A stretch of DNA of 64,000 nucleotides, taken from assembly GCA_947503265.1 (NCBI GenBank), contig CANNDC010000002.1:248001-312000 (forward strand), written 5' to 3'. Shown piece after piece: positions 1 to 8,530 of the stretch. Source of the DNA: an uncultured Alteromonadaceae bacterium. Lineage in GTDB: Bacteria > Pseudomonadota > Gammaproteobacteria > Enterobacterales > Alteromonadaceae. Made by a program: the position numbers and the translations under genes. Below the pieces are notes generated by a model that saw nothing but the letters and a program-made list of their open reading frames with translations, had not been told where the DNA came from and made no database searches. Each line of letters begins with the position of its first letter. Position 1 is the stretch's first letter.

Positions 1-767
1 AAATAGAGTTGGAGCTAAAATCAGCTTCCCACGATGAAAATTTTGAATTGTATTATCAACCCATAGTGCGAGGAATGAATCAAAAACTGGTTGGGTTTGA
101 GGCGCTAATTCGCTGGCCAGGCAGTAAACTGGAATCGTATCCGAGCGAGTTTATTCCCATTGCCGAACAATGCGGGCTTATCAATGGTATTGGTAAATGG
201 GTGATTAAAACCGCCATAGAGCAATTGTCGATTTGGCAGAAACAATTCGATAGAAACCTTTCTATGGGTATCAATTTATCGCCGATACAATTGGCAGATA
301 ATCAGCTCACCAAATACATCTCACATAACTTAGATTATTATGACGTTGTGCCAGAATCCTTGGTTATCGAGCTCACTGAAACAGCTTTATTCTCAGAAAG
401 CGAACAAAACAAAAGCCAAATTGATGAGTTGGATAAGTTAGGGTGTAAACTGGCCTTAGACGATTTCGGAACTGGGTTCTCATCCTTGTCCCATCTGGTT
501 AACTATCCAATAGATATCGTAAAACTCGATCGTTCTTTGCTGCCAGAAAGTCCAGAACATCAACGGCATTTGTCTATTGTTAGAGGGTTAGCTGAAATGG
601 CACACACAGTTGGGCTTAAAGTGATTGCTGAAGGTGTTGAAACTTCTTTTCAACTTCTTTTGTGTAAAGATCTTAAAATCGAAGAGATACAAGGCTACTA
701 CTTTGAAAAGCCAAAATCAGCAACTGGTATTCAGGCCAAATGGCTTGAAAAAGCAACCACTGATTGA
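1..767 (+). CDS. EAL-domain cyclic-di-GMP phosphodiesterase, 5' end outside the window
   Basis: This is the C-terminal EAL domain of a c-di-GMP phosphodiesterase, probably the end of a larger GGDEF-EAL or sensor-EAL protein. The frame is open to the left edge (first full codon at base 3), and the residues before the domain resemble the linker that normally precedes EAL (LELKSA... then YYQPIV). Conserved metal and substrate motifs are all visible: FEALIRW, INLSPIQL, ELTETAL, LDDFGTGFSSL, VKLDRS, VIAEGVET and QGYYFEKP. The domain should therefore hydrolyse c-di-GMP to pGpG rather than merely bind it. A TTG at base 9 could act as a start, but a start inside the linker is unlikely. The upstream sensory part is not visible. 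Confidence 0.9.
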   Translation, partial: IELELKSASHDENFELYYQPIVRGMNQKLVGFEALIRWPGSKLESYPSEFIPIAEQCGLINGIGKWVIKTAIEQLSIWQKQFDRNLSMGINLSPIQLADNQLTKYISHNLDYYDVVPESLVIELTETALFSESEQNKSQIDELDKLGCKLALDDFGTGFSSLSHLVNYPIDIVKLDRSLLPESPEHQRHLSIVRGLAEMAHTVGLKVIAEGVETSFQLLLCKDLKIEEIQGYYFEKPKSATGIQAKWLEKATTD

Positions 768-809
768 CTTAGCATTACCATTACCAGTTAACAGAGTTAT
801 TAATAGTTA

Positions 810-851
810 TCCGTTGTCCGTTGTCCGTTATCCATTATCCGTTATCGGTAA
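810..851. repeat. Short heptamer tandem repeat, consensus TCCGTTA
   Basis: Five consecutive 7-bp units (TCCGTTG, TCCGTTG, TCCGTTA, TCCATTA, TCCGTTA) occupy 810-844, followed by a degenerate sixth unit. The repeat lies in the 125-bp space between the EAL gene stop and the 3' end of the protease gene on the other strand. It does not form a hairpin and overlaps no credible gene. Confidence 0.75.
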
Positions 852-892
852 TTCGGAATAACAGAATCCACAAAGCAGCACACTTGACCAAA

Positions 893-3010
893 TCAAGAAG
901 GTTTGTTTTGTCTACTCGGCAATGCCGCAGATAAGATGATCAATAGCCAATATAAGCTTCCTCCACCACCGCCAGTTTCAGCTGGTGGATTCGGATTAGG
1001 CGCTGGTGTGGTTGGCGGAGGCTGCCCCGTTGGCGTAAAGGTAACGTCTCTGACTCTACCCCTGTCCTGAAGCTCAGCCGTATTTCGGTCTTTACTGTAA
1101 GTCCATTCAACTAAATTAATATTTTCAGTAAGTTGTACGGACACAGTCTCAAAGTCCTCATCCCCTGAAATAAACTGTTGTTCTTGACCATTGATAATCA
1201 AGTAAAGTGCATCGAAAGGTTCATCTGGTTCATCGGTATTTTCTTCAGATGAAACAGACCAACTAAACGTGAGTTCTCCTTCACCCTCTATTTGTGCCAG
1301 TAATATGCTTGATGCACTGTCTCCAATACTACCGCTTCTCAGGCCTGTGCCAGTGTCATTTACCCAAGGTAGATTACCTCCACTGAACCACGAAATTGCG
1401 TTGGAACTCGGCCCAGCCTGTGCTGCTAAGTTGTTAGCAGCGGAAAGTGCTTCTCCATCTACGGTTAATCCACTGGTGGGGATACCATTCACGTCTGACG
1501 ATACTGTGATTTGGCTTTGTTTACTGCCAGTTGAGACACCTTTGAAACTAATATCGAGATTACAACTTTGACCAGCGACTAGGGTGCCGCAATTGCTGCT
1601 ATCAATTTCGAAATCGATTGTATTGGAGGTCGCAAATGTCAATTGTGTTGATTGTGCAGAGTTGTTAGTTACCCTGTAGGTTTGGGTTAACGCCGTTCCT
1701 ACGGGCGAATTGGTGAAACTGGCTGTTCCAGTTATACTCACTCCCGACATGGTGGCATCAATCCAACCTCGCAAGGTGCCCACTCTTGCATACACACCAG
1801 GGTACCCCTGTGCAGCACAGCCTATTCCCCAACTGGTGATTCCGACCTGCAATAACCCTTGATTGGTTTGAGCAAACAGCGGCCCACCACTGTCTCCTTG
1901 GCACGCGCTACGGCCACCTGCGTCAACGGCAGCACAAATCATCACATCTGTCACACCAGTTCTTGATGCTGGAATACCGCGGGAATTAGCAAATATCTGT
2001 CGACATTGGTTGTTGGTAAGCAAGTTGATATCGACTTCTTGTAAAATATCTGGAAAGTTCCCTGTTGGACCGTCATTTGGCGCGTACCCAGTTCTTCCCC
2101 CCCAGCCAATGCTGGTCACCAAAGCATTTTCTATGGCAAGTTGCACAGTTGTTGCTTCGTCTGCCAGCGCAATACTCGGAGCATTGAGACTTTCAGCCAA
2201 TTCCAGTAAAGCAACATCATTACTGAATTCTTGGTCGACATAGTTCGGATGAGAGTATATTCGTACTATATCGGTGGCATTTGCTACACCGTTGCGGAGA
2301 TCATATTCCCCTACATTAACTTTAAAGAATTGTGCACCAACAGAATCGACACAGTGAGCGGCAGTTAATGCCCATTTGTCGCCCAAGAAAGTTGCACCGC
2401 AGGTCAGGTTTTGAACTGTTCCTGGTAGGCTGGTTACTGAAATCGTCGCTGAAGCATTTTGCATTTGGCTGATAGTTTGGCCGTCTTGTTGAGAGATGGC
2501 GACCACGGGAATTGTGCCATTAAAATCTGCACCTAACGTACCATTGTCAATTGGTCCAGCTACATTGTTGTAAATAATGGCACCAATTCCGCCACCTTCC
2601 TGGCAGTTTTCTGCTTTAAGAGAAAAGTTAAAATCGCCGCGTTCAATTAAACAAATAAGGTTTTCTGCTCCGACACAGACTTCCCCACCTAGACCGCAAT
2701 CAACTATGTTAGCTGTCGCATTGCCTACGGGCGAGAAACTGAAATCATTTGATGCAAAGCTATTATTGTTGACACTTACAGAGGTTTCGACACTGTTGTT
2801 GACCACGACTAGTGCGGACATGAATGGATATTCGCCTTCTTGGGCATTTTGACCACCCACAATACGTGCAATAGTGTCAGTGGATTTTGCCTGATCTGCT
2901 AACCTGTCACGTTCTCGTTGCTTCTGTTCAGCCAACAGCGTTACTGCTAATAAATTAGTAGAAATCAATGCTGTGCAAAGCACTACACAGGTTAGAATCT
3001 TATACTTCAT
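893..3010 (-). CDS. Secreted S1 (chymotrypsin-fold) serine protease with PA-like insert and GlyGly-CTERM tail
   Basis: A 705-residue exported protease. An N-terminal signal anchor (about 1-27) is followed by a propeptide ending in Arg49 before the mature N-terminus IVGG (50-53), the usual tryptic activation site. About 115 residues resembling a PA (protease-associated) domain (roughly 80-195) interrupt the fold before the catalytic His219 (TAAHC). Asp265 (NDVALLEL) and Ser374 (GDSGGP) complete the triad. The residue six before Ser374 is Ser, not Asp, with glycines kept at the other two pocket positions, so specificity may be chymotrypsin- or elastase-like rather than tryptic. Then come an Ig-like choice-of-anchor domain (about 425-522), a jelly-roll-like domain (about 525-660), a Pro-rich linker, and a Gly5 run with a hydrophobic stretch and basic tail (about 680-705), which fits a GlyGly-CTERM rhombosortase signal. 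Type II secretion is inferred. Confidence 0.88.
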   Translation of the reverse strand: MKYKILTCVVLCTALISTNLLAVTLLAEQKQRERDRLADQAKSTDTIARIVGGQNAQEGEYPFMSALVVVNNSVETSVSVNNNSFASNDFSFSPVGNATANIVDCGLGGEVCVGAENLICLIERGDFNFSLKAENCQEGGGIGAIIYNNVAGPIDNGTLGADFNGTIPVVAISQQDGQTISQMQNASATISVTSLPGTVQNLTCGATFLGDKWALTAAHCVDSVGAQFFKVNVGEYDLRNGVANATDIVRIYSHPNYVDQEFSNDVALLELAESLNAPSIALADEATTVQLAIENALVTSIGWGGRTGYAPNDGPTGNFPDILQEVDINLLTNNQCRQIFANSRGIPASRTGVTDVMICAAVDAGGRSACQGDSGGPLFAQTNQGLLQVGITSWGIGCAAQGYPGVYARVGTLRGWIDATMSGVSITGTASFTNSPVGTALTQTYRVTNNSAQSTQLTFATSNTIDFEIDSSNCGTLVAGQSCNLDISFKGVSTGSKQSQITVSSDVNGIPTSGLTVDGEALSAANNLAAQAGPSSNAISWFSGGNLPWVNDTGTGLRSGSIGDSASSILLAQIEGEGELTFSWSVSSEENTDEPDEPFDALYLIINGQEQQFISGDEDFETVSVQLTENINLVEWTYSKDRNTAELQDRGRVRDVTFTPTGQPPPTTPAPNPNPPAETGGGGGSLYWLLIILSAALPSRQNKPS

Positions 3011-3212
3011 TTTACTTCTCCAGTCCTGATTGAAGAGGACTCAACTAGAAACGAAATTACGACCGATCGAATTTATTGTAATTCCGTCACTCGCCATTCT
3101 GACACTATATACCGCAATACTAAAACGGAAATACAAAACAACCTAATCACAATTTCATCACATTAGTACGTCTAAAATCACAATTCGTTCAATCAATAAT
3201 CTTGAAAATGGG

Positions 3213-3241
3213 CTAGTGTTTTGAACAAACTTCTGTATAAT
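3213..3241 (+). promoter_or_regulatory. Candidate sigma-70 promoter for rplM-rpsI
   Basis: A perfect -10 box TATAAT lies at 3236-3241 and is directly preceded by TG. The -35 at 17-bp spacing (3213-3218, CTAGTG) is weak. The predicted start near 3248 would give a leader of about 165 nt. In E. coli this operon is autogenously controlled by L13 through its leader, so a long leader is expected. Confidence 0.45.
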
Positions 3242-3262
3242 TCGCGCCCTGCCCAGTTACGC

Positions 3263-3279
3263 CCACTTTGGGAAAGTGG
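3263..3279 (+). promoter_or_regulatory. Hairpin in the rplM leader
   Basis: Perfect 7-bp stem CCACTTT / AAAGTGG closing a GGG loop, near the predicted 5' end of the rplM mRNA. It has no U-tract, so it is not a terminator. It could be part of the structure through which L13 represses its own operon (known for E. coli rplM). That role here is inference. Confidence 0.4.
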
Positions 3280-3412
3280 AAGAATCAATCGGCTCGAAGG
3301 GGTCAAAGGTTTGATTTTAGTGGTTTTCTGGAGACGCTTGAGAGAAGTCTAGAGCGTTAGACGCAGAAAACAAATTAGGTAACAGTTTAAGATATTTCGG
3401 GTATTTATTAAT

Positions 3413-3841
3413 ATGAAAACTTTTGTTGCAAAGCCAGAGACGGTAGAACGTGACTGGTACGTAGTTGACGCTGCGAACAAAACATTGGGCCGTTTGGCTA
3501 CAGAAATCGCACATAGATTGCGCGGTAAGCATAAACCTGAGTACACACCTCATGTGGACACAGGTGATTACATCATTGTAATCAATGCTGAAAAAGTTAC
3601 CGTTACTGGTAACAAAGCTAAAGACAAAAAATACTACTCATACAGTGGTTATGTTGGCGGTTTGAAAGAAACGAATTTTGAGAAACTTCAGGCTCATAAA
3701 CCTGAAATGATCATTGAGAAAGCGGTTAAAGGTATGTTGCCAAAAGGTCCTCTTGGACGTGCTATGTTCCGCAAGATGAAAGTCTACGCTGGTAACGAGC
3801 ATTCACATGCTGCTCAACAGCCTCAAGTACTAGACATTTAA
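3413..3841 (+). CDS. rplM: 50S ribosomal protein L13
   Basis: 142 residues, the same length as E. coli L13, with the family hallmarks near the N-terminus ([17 protein letters not shown]), [11 protein letters not shown] in the middle and [20 protein letters not shown] near the C-terminus. It is an early-assembly protein of the large ribosomal subunit. It is the first gene of the rplM-rpsI operon, with 14 bp to rpsI. The ATG has no convincing Shine-Dalgarno sequence (upstream CGGGTATTTATTAAT), which fits a gene whose translation is controlled by leader structure. Otherwise ordinary. Confidence 0.98.
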   Translation: MKTFVAKPETVERDWYVVDAANKTLGRLATEIAHRLRGKHKPEYTPHVDTGDYIIVINAEKVTVTGNKAKDKKYYSYSGYVGGLKETNFEKLQAHKPEMIIEKAVKGMLPKGPLGRAMFRKMKVYAGNEHSHAAQQPQVLDI

Positions 3842-3855
3842 GGAGCGAGAGAAAA

Positions 3856-4248
3856 ATGGCAGATACACAATATTACGGCACAGGTCGTCGCAAAAGCTCT
3901 ACCGCTCGCGTTTTCCTTCGCCCAGGTAGTGGTAACATCGTAGTTAACAAACGTCCTCTAGATGAATTCTTTGGTCGTGAGACAGCTAGAATGATTGTTC
4001 GTCAACCTCTTGAATTAGTCGAAATGACTGAGAAGTTTGACCTATATGTAACAGTTGCTGGCGGTGGCATTAGCGGTCAGGCTGGTGCAATTCGTCACGG
4101 TATCACTCGTGCACTAATGGAGTATGACGAAACACTTCGTCCAGCGCTTCGTAAAGCAGGATTTGTTACACGTGATGCACGTAAAGTTGAACGTAAGAAA
4201 GTGGGTCTTCACAAAGCGCGTAAGCGTCCACAATACTCAAAACGTTAA
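3856..4248 (+). CDS. rpsI: 30S ribosomal protein S9
   Basis: 130 residues, the same length as the E. coli protein. It begins [16 protein letters not shown] and ends in the basic tail with KRPQYSKR, whose final lysine-arginine contacts the P-site tRNA in ribosome structures. It follows rplM with a good ribosome binding site (AGGAGCGAGAG before ATG). An intrinsic terminator begins about 30 bp after the stop, closing the operon. Confidence 0.98.
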   Translation: MADTQYYGTGRRKSSTARVFLRPGSGNIVVNKRPLDEFFGRETARMIVRQPLELVEMTEKFDLYVTVAGGGISGQAGAIRHGITRALMEYDETLRPALRKAGFVTRDARKVERKKVGLHKARKRPQYSKR

Positions 4249-4278
4249 TCGTTACGTACTTACGTACCAAAAATTACC

Positions 4279-4306
4279 AAAACCCGGCTTGTCCGGGTTT
4301 TTTATT
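4279..4306 (+). terminator. Intrinsic terminator of rplM-rpsI
   Basis: Stem AAAACCCGG, loop CTTGT, stem CCGGGTTTT, followed by further T residues. It lies about 30 bp after the rpsI stop codon and separates the ribosomal operon from the pet operon. Confidence 0.9.
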
Positions 4307-4402
4307 GCGCGAAATTTTACTTTCAGCCAGCTTCTCCAGTTATTTGGTTAGGCAAAATAGATGGTAAAATCCTCAAAAATTAGCCAAGTATAAATTTATT
4401 AG

Positions 4403-4462
4403 CTGAAATACGCGGTTTATTTCAGTAAATCCTTGTCTTTATTAGGGGTTTTCTTTTATCAT
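4403..4462 (+). promoter_or_regulatory. Candidate promoter and inverted repeat upstream of petABC
   Basis: The 330-bp space between rpsI and petA holds, after the rpsI terminator, an 8-bp inverted repeat CTGAAATA-N7-TATTTCAG (4403-4425). A possible promoter follows directly: TTGTCT (4433-4438), 18-bp spacer, TATCAT (4457-4462). The repeat sits just upstream of the -35, a position suited to an activator. No regulator is identified. Confidence 0.4.
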
Positions 4463-4578
4463 TTCAGGCTAATAATAAAACTTCATTTCTTGTGCTAGTT
4501 AGCTGATGACAAGTGTTTATCGGTACCAACTTTTTACGTTCAAGAAGTATCACTAAATCCGAACTTGGAGAAAAGTGG

Positions 4579-5208
4579 ATGAGCAATGTGTCTGTCGATG
4601 CGACTGATTCGTCTATAAATGAAAACCAACCCCAAGATAACCCAAGGCGTCGATTTTTAACGATCGCGACTTCTGTGGTTGGGGCTGTTGGCGTAGTAGG
4701 TGCTGCAGTACCGTTTATTGGCTCTTGGCAACCCAGTGAAAAAGCAAAAGCTGCCGGTGCTGATGTGCAAATTGACATCAGCAAAGTAGAGCCTGGACAA
4801 CTAATTCGTGTCATTTGGCGAAGTAAACCTGTTTGGGTTGTGCGACGCACCCCAGAACTTTTGGCTTCACTCAAAAATCATGAAGATCAGCTCAAAGATC
4901 CAAACTCTGAGGTTGAGCAACAACCTGCATTTGCGCAGAACTCATATCGTTCTTTGAAAGAAGAATATTTGATTCTAGTCGGAATTTGTACTCATTTGGG
5001 TTGTTCACCACAACATTTGACTGATGGTGCCTTTGCTCAATATGCAGAAGGTGTCTCTGAAGGTTTCTTCTGTCCATGTCATGGTTCAAAATTTGATATG
5101 GCGGGTCGGGTATTTGAAAGTGTCCCTGCGCCTTCCAATCTTGTTGTTCCTCCTTATCAATTTGTTGATGACAATACCGTAATTATCGGTTCTGAAGCGG
5201 AGGCATAA
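4579..5208 (+). CDS. petA: Ubiquinol-cytochrome c reductase Rieske iron-sulfur subunit
   Basis: Rieske [2Fe-2S] subunit of the cytochrome bc1 complex, which passes an electron from quinol to cytochrome c1 in the periplasm. The chosen ATG at 4579 follows a GGAG eight bases upstream and gives 209 residues. A longer GTG-initiated frame from 4513 would add 22 atypical residues. Residues 22-48 form a twin-arginine signal anchor (RRRFL then a hydrophobic stretch), as expected for a Tat-inserted Rieske protein. Cluster ligands are Cys137 and His139 (CTHLGC) and Cys165 and His168 (CPCHG). Cys142 and Cys167 would form the disulfide. Followed after 4 bp by petB. Confidence 0.97.
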   Translation: MSNVSVDATDSSINENQPQDNPRRRFLTIATSVVGAVGVVGAAVPFIGSWQPSEKAKAAGADVQIDISKVEPGQLIRVIWRSKPVWVVRRTPELLASLKNHEDQLKDPNSEVEQQPAFAQNSYRSLKEEYLILVGICTHLGCSPQHLTDGAFAQYAEGVSEGFFCPCHGSKFDMAGRVFESVPAPSNLVVPPYQFVDDNTVIIGSEAEA

Positions 5209-5212
5209 CCAG

Positions 5213-6481
5213 ATGTTTAAGAATCTTCTCGATTGGATTGAATATCGTATACCCATGATGCGTGTTGCTAACATGCACGCCATCCAATACCCAGCGCCCA
5301 AAAACATGAACTTTTGGTATATATTCGGGTTTTTGGCAACTATCGTCCTAGTTAACCAGATTGTTACTGGAATTTGGTTAACAATGAGTTTTGAGCCTTC
5401 AGCCGAGCGGGCATTTGCTTCAGTTGAGTACATCATGCGTGATGTGCAATATGGTTCAATCCTAAGATACATGCATTCAACCGGTGCTTCTTTCTTCTTT
5501 ATAGTGGTTTATTTGCACATGTTCAGAGGGATGATGTACGGCTCATACCAGAAACCACGTGAATTACTCTGGCTATTTGGTATGTTCATCTACCTCGCAT
5601 TGATGGCTGAAGCCTTCATGGGTTATGTACTTCCTTGGGGACAAATGTCTTACTGGGGAGCACAAGTAATCGTTTCACTGTTTAGTGCTATTCCAGTTGT
5701 AGGTCCGGATTTGGTTATCTGGATACAAGGCGATTATGTTATTTCTGGTGCGACATTAAATCGATTCTTTGCATTGCACGTTATTGCTTTGCCGCTCGTT
5801 ATCGTAATACTGGTTTTCCTTCATATCGTTGCTTTACACGAAGTGGGCTCTAACAACCCTGATGGCGTAGAAGTGAAACGCAAAAAAGGCTCTTTGAAAG
5901 AAGAAGAAAAAACCAAGTTCGAGATGCATGAATATTATACTAAAAAGTACGACATCATTGACGATGTTGTGCCTTTCTTCCCGCATATAGTCTTGAAAGA
6001 CTTGGTAGCATTCTGCGTATTCCTAGCCTTGTTCTGCTATGTCATGTTCTTTATGCCTGAGATGGGTGGTTATTTCCTCGAAAAACCAAACTTTGAAATT
6101 GCTAACCCACTGAAAACGCCTGAACATATATTCCCTGTTTGGTATTTCACACCTTTCTACGCAATCCTCAAAGCTGTTCCTGATAAGTTAGGAGGCGTGA
6201 TAGCCATGTTTGCGGCAATTATTGCGCTTGCAGTTTTGCCTTGGATAGATAGAGGTAAAGTTAAATCTTGGCGTTATCGTTGTGGATTCCACAAATGGAA
6301 CCTCATCATTTTCGCCATTGTCTTTGTGTTCCTTGGTTATCTTGGTGGTACACCTCAAGAAAACTGGAAGATCACGGCATCACAAATTGCAACTATTATG
6401 TATTTTGGCTTCTTCGTTTTGCTATTTATCTACAGTAAGAACGAAAAAACCAAGCCTGTACCAGAGAGGATCACGAAATGA
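5213..6481 (+). CDS. petB: Cytochrome b of the bc1 complex
   Basis: 422 residues, multi-spanning membrane subunit carrying hemes bL and bH and both quinone sites. Heme ligands fit His88/His102 and His189/His204. The second pair has 14 intervening residues, one more than in alphaproteobacterial or mitochondrial cytochrome b. The Qo-site motif reads PVWY (308-311) instead of PEWY, which I recall as the usual beta/gammaproteobacterial variant. The ATG is preceded by GCGGAGGC near the end of petA. The stop overlaps the petC start by 4 bp (ATGA), so the two are translationally coupled. Confidence 0.97.
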   Translation: MFKNLLDWIEYRIPMMRVANMHAIQYPAPKNMNFWYIFGFLATIVLVNQIVTGIWLTMSFEPSAERAFASVEYIMRDVQYGSILRYMHSTGASFFFIVVYLHMFRGMMYGSYQKPRELLWLFGMFIYLALMAEAFMGYVLPWGQMSYWGAQVIVSLFSAIPVVGPDLVIWIQGDYVISGATLNRFFALHVIALPLVIVILVFLHIVALHEVGSNNPDGVEVKRKKGSLKEEEKTKFEMHEYYTKKYDIIDDVVPFFPHIVLKDLVAFCVFLALFCYVMFFMPEMGGYFLEKPNFEIANPLKTPEHIFPVWYFTPFYAILKAVPDKLGGVIAMFAAIIALAVLPWIDRGKVKSWRYRCGFHKWNLIIFAIVFVFLGYLGGTPQENWKITASQIATIMYFGFFVLLFIYSKNEKTKPVPERITK

Positions 6482-7212
6482 AGAAGTTTACCTTTTTAGT
6501 GTGTTTTCTGGTTACTGGATTTGCATTCGGTGCTGGTTCAAATTACCCACTAGATAAAGCTGAGTACGACTTGACTGATAAAGCCTCGTTGCAGCATGGT
6601 GCTATGTTGTTCAACAACTATTGTCTTGGTTGCCACAGTATGCAATACCAGCGCTATCAGCGCAGTTTTGAAGATTTGGATATTCCGTTAGAACTGGGGC
6701 AAGAGATGCTGCAGTTTACCGGCGAAAAAGTGTCTGATCATATTGATACTGCGATGCCTGCGGAAAGCGGTGCTACTTGGTTTGGAGCACCTCCTCCAGA
6801 TTTAACACTAGTCGCTCGCGTCAGAGGTGCAGATTGGATTTATACCTATCTTCGTACTTTTTATGTGGATGAAAACAAAACGTTTGGCGTAAATAACAAG
6901 GTTTTCAAAGATGTGGGAATGCCCCATGTATTGGAAGAATTGCAAGGCACACCAAGATTGACCACTGAAAAAGTGTTAGTCGACGGTGAAATGGTTGACC
7001 GTTACGTCGGCATCAAAACCGACGGCAATGGAGAACTAAGCGCTGACGAATATGACGCTGCTGTTTTGGATTTAGTAAACTACCTAGTTTACGTCGGTGA
7101 GCCTGCTAGATTAGAGCTTGAAGCCATTGGTAAATGGGTTATCGCATTTATCCTAGTATTGTTTATCTTCGTTTACTTATTGAAGAAAGAATATTGGCGT
7201 GATGTGCACTAA
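6478..7212 (+). CDS. petC: Cytochrome c1 of the bc1 complex
   Basis: 244 residues. A cleavable signal peptide (about 1-19) is followed by the heme c site CLGCH (Cys49, Cys52, His53). The sixth ligand is probably Met148 (VGMPHV). A single C-terminal membrane helix (roughly 222-238) ends in basic residues and anchors the protein facing the periplasm. It is the last gene of petABC, overlaps petB by 4 bp, and is followed about 25 bp later by an intrinsic terminator. All three bc1 subunits are present and intact. Confidence 0.97.
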   Translation: MKKFTFLVCFLVTGFAFGAGSNYPLDKAEYDLTDKASLQHGAMLFNNYCLGCHSMQYQRYQRSFEDLDIPLELGQEMLQFTGEKVSDHIDTAMPAESGATWFGAPPPDLTLVARVRGADWIYTYLRTFYVDENKTFGVNNKVFKDVGMPHVLEELQGTPRLTTEKVLVDGEMVDRYVGIKTDGNGELSADEYDAAVLDLVNYLVYVGEPARLELEAIGKWVIAFILVLFIFVYLLKKEYWRDVH

Positions 7213-7237
7213 TTAGTCAAAAAATCATGTATAATCC

Positions 7238-7265
7238 AAAAAGGGGCAAATAGCCCCTTTTTTTA
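7238..7265 (+). terminator. Intrinsic terminator of petABC
   Basis: Stem AAAAAGGGGC, loop AAATA, stem GCCCCTTTTT, with eight consecutive T residues. Placed between petC and sspA. Confidence 0.9.
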
Positions 7266-7326
7266 GTAGAAGAAGGGCATTTTAGCTGCTCTGATTGAAT
7301 AAATTGAAATATCTGGAGGATAGTTA

Positions 7327-7959
7327 ATGGCGGTAGCCGCGAATAAACGTTCTATTATGACGTTGTTCTCTGACACAAGTGATATCTATAGTCACCAAGT
7401 GAGAATTGTACTAGCAGAAAAAGGTGTTGGAGTTGAAATTAGCTATACAGATCCAACGGATTTACCGGAAGACCTTCTTGATCTGAACCCATATGGCACA
7501 GTGCCTACATTGGTAGATCGTGAATTGGTTCTATACAAATCTCATATCATTATGGAATACCTTGATGAGCGCTTCCCTCATCCACCGTTAATGCCAGTTT
7601 ACCCTGTCTCTAGAGGGCAGAGTCGCTTAATGATGCATCGTATCGAGCAAGACTGGTATTCCATCGCTGATAACATTATGCAAGGTAAAGGTGATGTGAA
7701 CGCGGCGCGTAATGAATTACGTGAAGCATTTTTAAGTCTAGCCCCATTGTTTGCTGAAACGCCGTTCTTCATGAGTGAAGAGTTCAGTTTGGTAGATTGT
7801 TACCTTGCACCATTATTATGGCGACTACCAGCTTTGGGTATTGAGTTAACCGGTGCTGGCAGCAAAGAAGTGATGACATATATGAATCGCATTTTTGAGC
7901 GTAGTTCATTTAAAGCATCTTTGACTGATCAAGAGCGAGAGATACACGACCCTTTGTAA
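7327..7959 (+). CDS. sspA: Stringent starvation protein A (GST-fold RNA polymerase-associated protein)
   Basis: 210 residues with an N-terminal thioredoxin-like domain and a C-terminal helical GST domain. It lacks glutathione transferase catalysis in characterised relatives. It matches E. coli SspA closely (start MAVAANKRS, then IYSHQVRIVLAEKGV, VPTLVDREL, EYLDERFPHPPLMPVYPV, EFSLVDCYLAPLLWRLP). SspA binds sigma-70 holoenzyme and helps cells survive starvation and acid stress. A strong GGAGGA lies six bases before the ATG. sspB follows after 18 bp, the standard pairing. Confidence 0.97.
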   Translation: MAVAANKRSIMTLFSDTSDIYSHQVRIVLAEKGVGVEISYTDPTDLPEDLLDLNPYGTVPTLVDRELVLYKSHIIMEYLDERFPHPPLMPVYPVSRGQSRLMMHRIEQDWYSIADNIMQGKGDVNAARNELREAFLSLAPLFAETPFFMSEEFSLVDCYLAPLLWRLPALGIELTGAGSKEVMTYMNRIFERSSFKASLTDQEREIHDPL

Positions 7960-7977
7960 AAAGGTGAACAGACTACT

Positions 7978-8409
7978 ATGACCTCTAACCAACCCTACTT
8001 AATAAGAGCTTTTTATGAATGGATAGTCGACAATGAGTTGACTCCATATTTAGTGGTGGACGCATATGTCGAGGGAACTTCCGTTCCTCAAGAGCATGTG
8101 AAAGACGGACAAATAGTTTTAAACATCTCGCCGAGTGCTTGCAACAATTTGATCATGAATAATGAGCTAATTAGTTTTGATGCACGATTTGGTGGCGTTC
8201 CAAGAAATTTAGTGGTGCCTTGTAAGGCCGCATTGGCTATTTATGCCAGAGAAAATGGTGCGGGTACTGTGTTTGCGGCAGAGGAAGATCCTTCTGTTGA
8301 AGTGTTTGGAGACGAAGTATCAACTTCCAAACCAGCGAAGCCTGAAACACAAGCTAAACAGAAGAAACCGGCTAAAAAAGGCCCACCCAATTTAACTATT
8401 ATCAAATAA
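7978..8409 (+). CDS. sspB: ClpXP protease specificity-enhancing factor SspB
   Basis: 143 residues. SspB delivers ssrA-tagged proteins from stalled ribosomes to ClpXP. The folded substrate-binding part spans about 1-105 (YLIRAFYEWIVDN, then TPYLVVDA, then ARFGGVPRNLVVP). A flexible Lys/Pro-rich linker leads to the C-terminal ClpX-docking tail PPNLTIIK, equivalent to the hydrophobic XB tail of E. coli SspB. Probably co-transcribed with sspA and ended by the terminator at 8469. Confidence 0.96.
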   Translation: MTSNQPYLIRAFYEWIVDNELTPYLVVDAYVEGTSVPQEHVKDGQIVLNISPSACNNLIMNNELISFDARFGGVPRNLVVPCKAALAIYARENGAGTVFAAEEDPSVEVFGDEVSTSKPAKPETQAKQKKPAKKGPPNLTIIK

Positions 8410-8468
8410 CCTCTGCTCGATACCCCAGTTGAAGTTAATGAGGTTAACTTGTAATTAGATAAAATATT

Positions 8469-8496
8469 AAAAACCCCTTTGTAAGAAGGGGTTTTT
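8469..8496. terminator. Bidirectional intrinsic terminator between sspB and dolP
   Basis: Stem AAAAACCCCTT, loop TGTAAG, stem AAGGGGTTTTT. A- and T-runs flank both sides, so it can serve sspB on the plus strand and the convergent dolP on the minus strand. Confidence 0.88.
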
Positions 8497-8530
8497 TATT
8501 AGCCTCATTTTTTTAATTCACGATCTAAGA

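Larger units (their letters stand above)
3011..3412. other. Intergenic region between the protease gene and rplM
   Basis: About 400 bp without a gene. The left part is the AT-rich upstream region of the minus-strand protease. The right half carries the rplM promoter candidate and a roughly 170-nt 5' leader with at least one clean hairpin. Short frames antisense to this region have no ribosome binding site and were not accepted. Confidence 0.6.

Noticed and set aside
625-861. 78-codon frame overlapping the end of the EAL gene.
   Set aside because: Another frame of a real gene running into the heptamer repeat; no ribosome binding site or recognisable protein.
4464-4874. 136-codon frame antisense to petA.
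   Set aside because: Lies over the clear Rieske gene and its promoter region, with no ribosome binding site.
5950-6330. Cytochrome b has PVWY instead of the textbook PEWY motif.
   Set aside because: This is the usual form in beta- and gammaproteobacterial bc1 complexes as far as I recall, not a defect.
7230-7235. Perfect TATAAT just before the petC terminator as a promoter for sspA.
   Set aside because: No -35 at proper spacing, and transcription would run straight into the terminator hairpin.
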